A stretch of DNA of 6,931 nt, taken from the NCBI GenBank assembly GCA_027488055.1, contig JAIYCK010000278.1:1-6931 (forward strand), given 5' to 3'. Positions within the stretch are counted from its first letter, which is position 1; each line of letters begins with the position of its first letter. This document shows, in pieces, positions 1 to 4,415 of the stretch. Source of the stretch: Flavobacteriales bacterium (lineage in GTDB: Bacteria > Bacteroidota > Bacteroidia > Flavobacteriales_D > Sanyastnellaceae). Both the position numbers and the translations under genes were made by a program. The notes under the pieces were generated by a model. The model saw nothing but the letters and a program-made list of their open reading frames with translations, made no database searches and was not told where the DNA came from.

Positions 1-515
1 TATACGTGCTGACCAATAATAGAGCTTGGTCGAGAGGAATCAAATACGCCATCCTTGATCATCAGTGAAGCACCGCCGGGCAGCACTTCTTCTGCTGGTT
101 GAAAGATTAATTGCACGCGGCCTTCCCAATGCGTTCGAGTATTCCAAAGTATACTGGCGGCGCCAAGTAAACTGGTCGTATGCACATCATGTCCACATGC
201 GTGCATGATGCCAGGGCGAGTGCTCACATAACTCACGTCATTGGCCTCCAGGATGGGCAAGGCGTCCATGTCTGCTCGCAAGGCAATGCAGCGACTGTCG
301 GGATTGCGCCCTTCGATAATAGCGGTGACACCATATCCCCCGATACCAGTTTGTGGAGAAAGACCCAAGTCGCTCAAATATGAAGCTACATAAGCCGAGG
401 TCTCTTTTTCTTGATAGGACAACTCCGGATGGGCGTGCAAGTGCCTGCGATGCGCAATGAGCGAAGGCATCATAGCTTTCGCCTGCTTTTTTATTTCTTC
501 AATCAGGTGGGTCAT
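1..515 (-). CDS. M20 (M20D-type) metallopeptidase / amidohydrolase, N-terminal half, cut by the left edge
   Basis: Only the first 171 residues are visible; the rest lies beyond the left edge. Seen in the sequence (numbered from the ATG at 515): HRRHLHAHPELS near 22-33, ALRADMDALP at 78-87, MHACGHDVHT at 104-113, FQPAEE at 138-143 and GQHV at 168-171. These are hallmark blocks of the M20 aminoacylase / hippurate hydrolase / IAA-amino acid hydrolase group. By family knowledge, Cys107, His109, Glu143 and His170 match the di-metal ligands and Glu142 the catalytic acid region; the final His ligand and the lid domain would lie outside the window. The enzyme should hydrolyse N-acyl amino acids or similar amides in the cytoplasm, and no signal peptide is seen. 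The start at 515 is chosen because its ATGA overlaps the upstream stop, suggesting coupled translation; in-frame ATGs at 521 and 527 are alternatives. The exact substrate cannot be inferred. Confidence 0.93.
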   Translation of the reverse strand, partial: MTHLIEEIKKQAKAMMPSLIAHRRHLHAHPELSYQEKETSAYVASYLSDLGLSPQTGIGGYGVTAIIEGRNPDSRCIALRADMDALPILEANDVSYVSTRPGIMHACGHDVHTTSLLGAASILWNTRTHWEGRVQLIFQPAEEVLPGGASLMIKDGVFDSSRPSSIIGQHV

Positions 516-886
516 GGGCATGTACATGAATGGGAGGAACGTTGTACCTGTTGCAAGGTGAAGATCGAATCGGAGAGGGCCAAGGTGTATCCCACATTGC
601 CGTATTCCAATAAATAAATTTTGGGAGAGCCTTGTGGTTTGCTTTGTTCGAAGTTGACCTTGCCCTCTTGTCGTGCTATTTGCAGGTGCTCTGCACTTAC
701 TTCAGCGCAGTCCATACTGCATTGAGCGTCTGGTGAGATGAGCATGTCAAACTCACGAATGTCTTGCATCATCCTACTTTGAGGCGTCCAATTCAGCCAG
801 TCTCGATTGGGAAACATCATGGCTACAACCACCAATCCGATGATCATGCCGACAAGATAACGGGTGAGTCGCTGTGCAAATGTCAT
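512..886 (-). CDS. Small single-pass membrane protein, DUF4258-like
   Basis: The protein has 124 residues from the ATG at 886. It has a short basic start (MTFAQRLTRY), one hydrophobic segment at about 10-25 (YLVGMIIGLVVVAMMF), then a soluble domain of about 95 residues. The pattern of an N-terminal membrane segment with 'YLVGxxIGL', a 'W.P..R....I' block just after the membrane (about 33-43) and a final 'KIYLLEYG' strand resembles small DUF4258 proteins common in Bacteroidota. I recognise this by eye, without a search. Cysteines occur at about 56 and 60 (CSMDC) and near the C-terminus. An in-frame ATG at 952 would add 22 residues, but I prefer 886 because it gives the usual family-like start directly before the membrane segment. 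The gene overlaps the start of the M20 peptidase gene by 4 bases, so the two are likely cotranscribed. Function is unknown; whether the soluble part faces cytoplasm or periplasm is not settled. Confidence 0.75.
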   Translation of the reverse strand: MTFAQRLTRYLVGMIIGLVVVAMMFPNRDWLNWTPQSRMMQDIREFDMLISPDAQCSMDCAEVSAEHLQIARQEGKVNFEQSKPQGSPKIYLLEYGNVGYTLALSDSIFTLQQVQRSSHSCTCP

Positions 887-1144
887 GGCACAAATGTATT
901 GCACAACCTCAAGTTTGCGTGATTTTGGGATGATCAAATTGAAGAACAACATTCCTTTATGAATTCAATTGGATGAGCTAGCAGAGCAGCGCGCCGCGCG
1001 AAATGGCCAGGTATCCAACAAAGGATCATTGTGAGGTAGATCAATTGCAGTTTATAGGTCTGTTTGCTTTTTTTGTGCAAGCTCGTTCGCTTTGACCTGC
1101 ATGCTAATGTAAATTCGCAGACATCTTTCCTAATTCAAAGACAC
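887..1144. promoter_or_regulatory. Divergent intergenic region between the DUF4258/M20 pair and the ABC operon
   Basis: About 258 bases separate the two preferred starts, so promoters for both units should lie here. On the plus strand, TAAATTCG at 1110-1117 is one base away from the Bacteroidota -7 consensus TAnnTTTG. It stands about 28 bases before the ATG at 1145, and TTTG at 1091-1094 could be a -33 element, although the 15-base spacing is shorter than usual. A second weak candidate is TAGGTCTG at 1055-1062. A GC-rich odd palindrome, GCGCGCCGCGC, lies at 989-999. I see no convincing long palindrome that could be called a Zur-type operator. The promoter assignments are inference only. Confidence 0.35.
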
Positions 1145-1774
1145 ATGGTATTAGAAACAAAAGGCCTTGGATTTCAATATGCCGGTGGCCAAGCATTTCG
1201 GTTTCCCGACTTACAATGTGGACCGGGCGAGCAAAAATTGGTGTTGGGCCAAAGTGGAAAGGGTAAAACCACTTTGCTTCATCTGATTGGCGGATTGTTG
1301 CGGCCTCAGCAAGGACAAATCATGCTGGCGGGCGCCGACGTCACGGCTTTGAATGATCGAGCTTTGGATCTGCACCGAGGCAAACATGTCGGCATCGTTT
1401 TTCAAACGGCTCACTTCGTGAATGCGCTAAGTGTGTTGGATAATTTGTCACTGCCCGCTTTTCTGACTGGCGCAAAATATGACACGACCAGAGCCATGGA
1501 ACTATTGGATCAATTGAATCTATCTTCCAAGGCGCACCGCAAACCAAGCGCATTGAGTGTGGGGGAGCAACAACGAGTAGCTATTGCACGCGCTGTGATC
1601 AATGGACCCGCTCTTTTGTTAGCTGATGAGCCAACGAGTGCGCTGGATGATCACAATGCAGAACAGGTGATTCGACTGCTTAAAAACTATGCAGCAGAAA
1701 CCCAAGCGGGCCTCATCATCGTGACACATGATCAACGATTAAAAAGTGAAATTCATCAAATGGTAGCCTTATGA
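1145..1774 (+). CDS. ABC transporter ATP-binding protein (LolD/MacB-type)
   Basis: This 209-residue nucleotide-binding subunit powers the permease encoded next to it, on the cytoplasmic face of the inner membrane. All ABC motifs are visible: Walker A GQSGKGKTT at 35-43, Q-loop Gln87 in VGIVFQ, signature LSVGEQQR at 137-144, Walker B LLLADE at 157-162, D-loop SALD at 165-168, and H-loop His195 in IIVTHD. The signature has Val where LSGGE is typical. Length and motif spacing fit the LolD/MacB/FtsE class that pairs with FtsX-like permeases. The frame is open back to an ATG at 1064, but those extra 27 residues do not resemble an ABC N-terminus, whereas MVLETKGLGFQY at 1145 does. The stop overlaps the permease start in ATGA. 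Family assignment is secure; the substrate is inferred only from the neighbours. Confidence 0.93.
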   Translation: MVLETKGLGFQYAGGQAFRFPDLQCGPGEQKLVLGQSGKGKTTLLHLIGGLLRPQQGQIMLAGADVTALNDRALDLHRGKHVGIVFQTAHFVNALSVLDNLSLPAFLTGAKYDTTRAMELLDQLNLSSKAHRKPSALSVGEQQRVAIARAVINGPALLLADEPTSALDDHNAEQVIRLLKNYAAETQAGLIIVTHDQRLKSEIHQMVAL

Positions 1775-3108
1775 ATCTGTCTAAAATAGCTTGGAGCAAC
1801 ATCAGATACAAAAAATGGAATACCATTTTAAGCGTGGTATTGTTGGCTTTTGGAGTTGGTACAATCGCAATGATGTTGTTGCTCGAACGCCAATTGAGCC
1901 AGCAATTTGAGCGCAATATCAAGGACATCGATTTTGTGCTTGCGGCCAAAGGAAGTCCGCTGCAGAGCATTCTGTCCAACGTATACCATGTGGATGTGCC
2001 TACGGGGAATATCAAAGTGGGCGATGCAAAGAAGATCATACAGAACACTTGGGTGGAAGAAGCAATTCCTCTGGCGTATGGCGACAACTACGAAAAATAC
2101 CGCATCGTTGGCACTACCGCCGCGTATCCCGCATTGTACCAATGTCAAATGGCGCAAGGCCGAGTGTTTGATCAACCATTTGATGCAGTAGTTGGTTCGC
2201 TGGTCGCGCAAGAGACAGGCCTCCGAATTGGTAGCACCTTCACGAGCATGCACGGGTATGACAATGCGAGCGACGACAATGCTCATCATCATACCAAACC
2301 CTACACTGTTGTTGGGATTTATGAAGAAAGTGGAAGCGTAGTAGATCGTTTGATATTGACTCCTGTGGAAAGTACTTGGATGGTCCATGATCATGCAGAG
2401 GAAACAGTTCCAGCGGACACAATAAATGAGCAAGAGCCTAAGCAGCCTGTTCGTTCCATGGCCGAAAATGACAAAGACGAAGGGTTGACAGGAGCCGAAG
2501 TGATGCAGCGCATGGCTGAGATGGGCGCTCGGCCAACGATCGGAGGACGCAGGAAGCCGAATGACGACAAGGAAATGACTGCTTATTTGATTCGTAAAAG
2601 GAATAGGGGCGCATTCGGTTTTTTGGCCAAGATGACCGAGAATACGACCATGCAATTGGCCAATGTGGCAGTAGAGAGCAATCGTTTGATGAATAATTTT
2701 GGAGTCGGACTGGGGACCTTAAAGGCCATAGCTTATGTCATTAGTTTGATTTCATTTTTGAGCATTTTTATTTCACTTTACAATAGCCTCAAGGAGCGTC
2801 AATATGAATTAGCCTTGCTACGTACAATGGGAGGCACTCGCTGGACATTGTCCCGACTCATCTTGTTGGAGGGTCTTTGGATCGTCGGTATTGGCTGCGT
2901 GTTGGGCTTTTTTCTAAGCCGAGGTGGCACCTATCTTTTGAGTAGATTATCGGAAGATACCTTCCGATATCCCTTGCAAGTATGGCAAGTGCAATGGATG
3001 GATATGCTGCTATTCGGCTTAACTTTGTGTGTAGGAATCATGGCCTCATTATTGCCAGCCGTGAAGGCAATGAAAATGGACATATCAAAAACCTTGAGCA
3101 ATGCTTAA
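1771..3108 (+). CDS. FtsX/MacB-type ABC transporter permease with histidine-rich extracytoplasmic loops
   Basis: The 445-residue protein has four predicted membrane segments (about 17-38, 317-340, 361-382 and 410-431), with a large extracytoplasmic domain between the first two, the classic MacB/LolCE layout. The segment 342-358 (ERQYELALLRTMGGTRW) is the typical FtsX cytoplasmic coupling region. Just after the first membrane segment come AKGSPLQ (59-65), NVYHVDVPTGN (70-80) and, later, SVVDRLILTPVESTWMVH (189-206). I recognise these as blocks of the permease subfamily that travels with DUF3299 genes. His172-174 and HDH at 206-208, near Asp168-169 and His161, make plausible metal ligands. A charged, low-hydrophobicity stretch at about 209-300 may be a flexible insert. 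It overlaps the ATPase gene by 4 bases and the DUF3299 gene by 8, so the three are one operon. Metal transport or metal-dependent release of an envelope component is inference; lipoprotein or lipid handling is an alternative. Confidence 0.9.
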   Translation: MNLSKIAWSNIRYKKWNTILSVVLLAFGVGTIAMMLLLERQLSQQFERNIKDIDFVLAAKGSPLQSILSNVYHVDVPTGNIKVGDAKKIIQNTWVEEAIPLAYGDNYEKYRIVGTTAAYPALYQCQMAQGRVFDQPFDAVVGSLVAQETGLRIGSTFTSMHGYDNASDDNAHHHTKPYTVVGIYEESGSVVDRLILTPVESTWMVHDHAEETVPADTINEQEPKQPVRSMAENDKDEGLTGAEVMQRMAEMGARPTIGGRRKPNDDKEMTAYLIRKRNRGAFGFLAKMTENTTMQLANVAVESNRLMNNFGVGLGTLKAIAYVISLISFLSIFISLYNSLKERQYELALLRTMGGTRWTLSRLILLEGLWIVGIGCVLGFFLSRGGTYLLSRLSEDTFRYPLQVWQVQWMDMLLFGLTLCVGIMASLLPAVKAMKMDISKTLSNA

Positions 3109-3649
3109 AAAGATCGTTTTTTTATGTGTAGGTATATTGGTGTCATTGGGCACTTTCGGTTTTATTCATTGGCGCAATCAGCCTGAACCTGTGGCCAAGG
3201 CCAAACGGATCAAGACCTGGGAGCAGGGTGAATCGTTGGTTTTATTGCCACAAGTGCCAGTGGGTGGATTGGCTGAGTTGACGTGGATGACGTTGACAGA
3301 CGTATCGTATAAGCAAGTCTATGTCCCTGAATTGGATCAATACTATTGGAAGCCCACCTTTGGTGCTTCTGTCAAATATCTCGAAGGTCGCGAGGTGTTT
3401 ATTACGGGATATGTAATTCCGGTTGAAGTGGATGAGAATTTCTACGTGGTATCGCGTTATCCGTATGCCAATTGCTATTTCTGCGGTGGCGGCGGACCAG
3501 AAAGTGTAGTGGATCTTCGGTTTGCCGGTAAAAACAGGGCTTATAGAACCGATGAGCGTCTGACGTTTAAGGGCAAGTTGAAACTGAATGCCAACGATGT
3601 GTATCAAATGAACTACATTCTCGAAAGCGCGGTAGAATACAAACCTTAG
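3101..3649 (+). CDS. DUF3299 family protein, membrane-anchored, with a CxxC motif
   Basis: The protein has 182 residues. A Lys-Lys start and hydrophobic segment (about 5-22) act as an uncleaved anchor or signal peptide; no lipobox is present. The soluble part carries the DUF3299 pattern: an early 'LTWMTLTDV' block (about 60-68), LEGREVFITGYVIPVE at 94-109, then RYPYANCYFCGGGGPES (about 119-135) with Cys125 and Cys128. In this family, as I know it, the cysteine pair following the GY-x-x-P block is conserved, and members are encoded beside FtsX-type permeases and ATPases in operons linked to metals, zinc in Vibrio. The pair could bind metal or be redox active; the sequence cannot decide. The start overlaps the end of the permease gene by 8 bases, which supports this ATG and coupled translation. 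It probably faces the periplasm and works with the ABC pair. Molecular function is unknown. Confidence 0.85.
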   Translation: MLKKIVFLCVGILVSLGTFGFIHWRNQPEPVAKAKRIKTWEQGESLVLLPQVPVGGLAELTWMTLTDVSYKQVYVPELDQYYWKPTFGASVKYLEGREVFITGYVIPVEVDENFYVVSRYPYANCYFCGGGGPESVVDLRFAGKNRAYRTDERLTFKGKLKLNANDVYQMNYILESAVEYKP

Positions 3650-3680
3650 TTGTTCAAAATTGTGCAACACCAAAACGGGA

Positions 3681-4415
3681 TCATTGCGTAACAAGATCAA
3701 TGCTTGTGCTGCTCACTGCAGCCACGAATCCTTTCGCATTTTCAATGTTGTCGGGTGAAAGCAATACCAATCCACGTAAGTCTGTTTTGTCATAAAAAAA
3801 CAAATGCTCGAATTCTTTACGGATGGCATAGATCGTGAGTCGATGTGCACCATAATTCGTAAAATCCGTGTCGAACAAGATAGTGCCTGTTTGAGAGATA
3901 GGGCCGCTGTATTGTGCATCAAATAAGCCTCCTGGCCCTATGAATGGAATCGCTGTTGGTGTGGATTCGAGGCTCTCGAGTTGAAGCAAATAGCTGTATT
4001 GGTTGTCTGGTAAAGCCGTCCATTGTATGACCATGGCAGGTGAACCAGTCGAATTGGGGTCAATGGTGATTTCTGTGCTACTCACGGAAGTAACTTCTAT
4101 GGCCGGGGGAATGCGTGTATGTGCAATCGCCGTATAGCCATCCAAATCACATGTTAAATCGACCGCGTCATTGGCGACAAACACATGATTGAGCTGCTCG
4201 TATCCCATGCCATTCCATGTTAAATTCCATGATTGATCGTTCGTATTCAAATGCACAGAAGCGTCCTTCACCGCGCTGAGATCATCAGCATAATAGAGGT
4301 AAACAAGGGGATTAGCGCCCTCACGAAAGGTGGCGGTCACAATAACCTCTCGAACCTGCGTCTCTGGTTGACACGCAAGCAAAGCAAGCAGAGCTATGTA
4401 AGACCATTGTTTCAA
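3681..4415 (-). CDS. DUF4249-like outer-membrane lipoprotein paired with the TonB receptor
   Basis: The 244-residue protein starts with a short signal (MKQWSYIALLALLAC) ending in lipobox LLAC, so Cys15 should be lipidated. The start codon is TTG at 4415, overlapping the receptor stop as TTGA; no in-frame ATG lies between there and the lipobox, and the signal peptide supports TTG. The mature part is rich in beta-strand and Gly/Asn/Thr, with few cysteines. It has the outline of DUF4249 proteins: an early 'VYLYYADD...KDASVHL' block, a 'NHVF...DLTCDL-GYTA' block (compare G.YtL...Y.A), and a final 'N...GFVAAVS' strand. It is somewhat short for that family, so the assignment is probable rather than certain. 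After Cys15 comes QPETQ, lacking the run of acidic residues used as a surface export signal in some Bacteroidota, so surface exposure is uncertain. Its position directly behind a TonB receptor suggests an accessory ligand-binding role. Confidence 0.75.
   Translation of the reverse strand: MKQWSYIALLALLACQPETQVREVIVTATFREGANPLVYLYYADDLSAVKDASVHLNTNDQSWNLTWNGMGYEQLNHVFVANDAVDLTCDLDGYTAIAHTRIPPAIEVTSVSSTEITIDPNSTGSPAMVIQWTALPDNQYSYLLQLESLESTPTAIPFIGPGGLFDAQYSGPISQTGTILFDTDFTNYGAHRLTIYAIRKEFEHLFFYDKTDLRGLVLLSPDNIENAKGFVAAVSSTSIDLVTQ

Noticed and set aside
891..898. Perfect Bacteroidota -7 consensus TACATTTG on the minus strand, just before the ATG at 886
   Set aside because: It lies only 4 bases from the preferred start and has no TTG element at the right distance upstream, so transcription would begin at or after the start codon. 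Chance occurrence is likely.
989..999. GC-rich palindrome GCGCGCCGCGC in the intergenic region
   Set aside because: As a hairpin it gives only a 4-base stem with a 3-base loop and no U-tract on either strand, so it is not a convincing terminator; no regulator motif is recognised.
1013..1045. Short inverted repeats (ATCC/GGAT at 1013-1026; ATTG/CAAT at 1028-1045) as a possible metal-regulator operator
   Set aside because: The arms are only 4 bases long and do not form an extended palindrome like known Zur or Fur boxes.
1828..2655. Long open frame on the minus strand opposite the permease gene
   Set aside because: It lies entirely antisense to a gene with clear FtsX and DUF3299-partner motifs, and its translation shows no recognisable domain; it is a shadow frame.
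3650..3680. Possible bidirectional terminator between the convergent genes
   Set aside because: The only pairing is GTTG/CAAC with a long loop and no GC-rich stem or T-run. If termination occurs here it is not by a visible intrinsic terminator.
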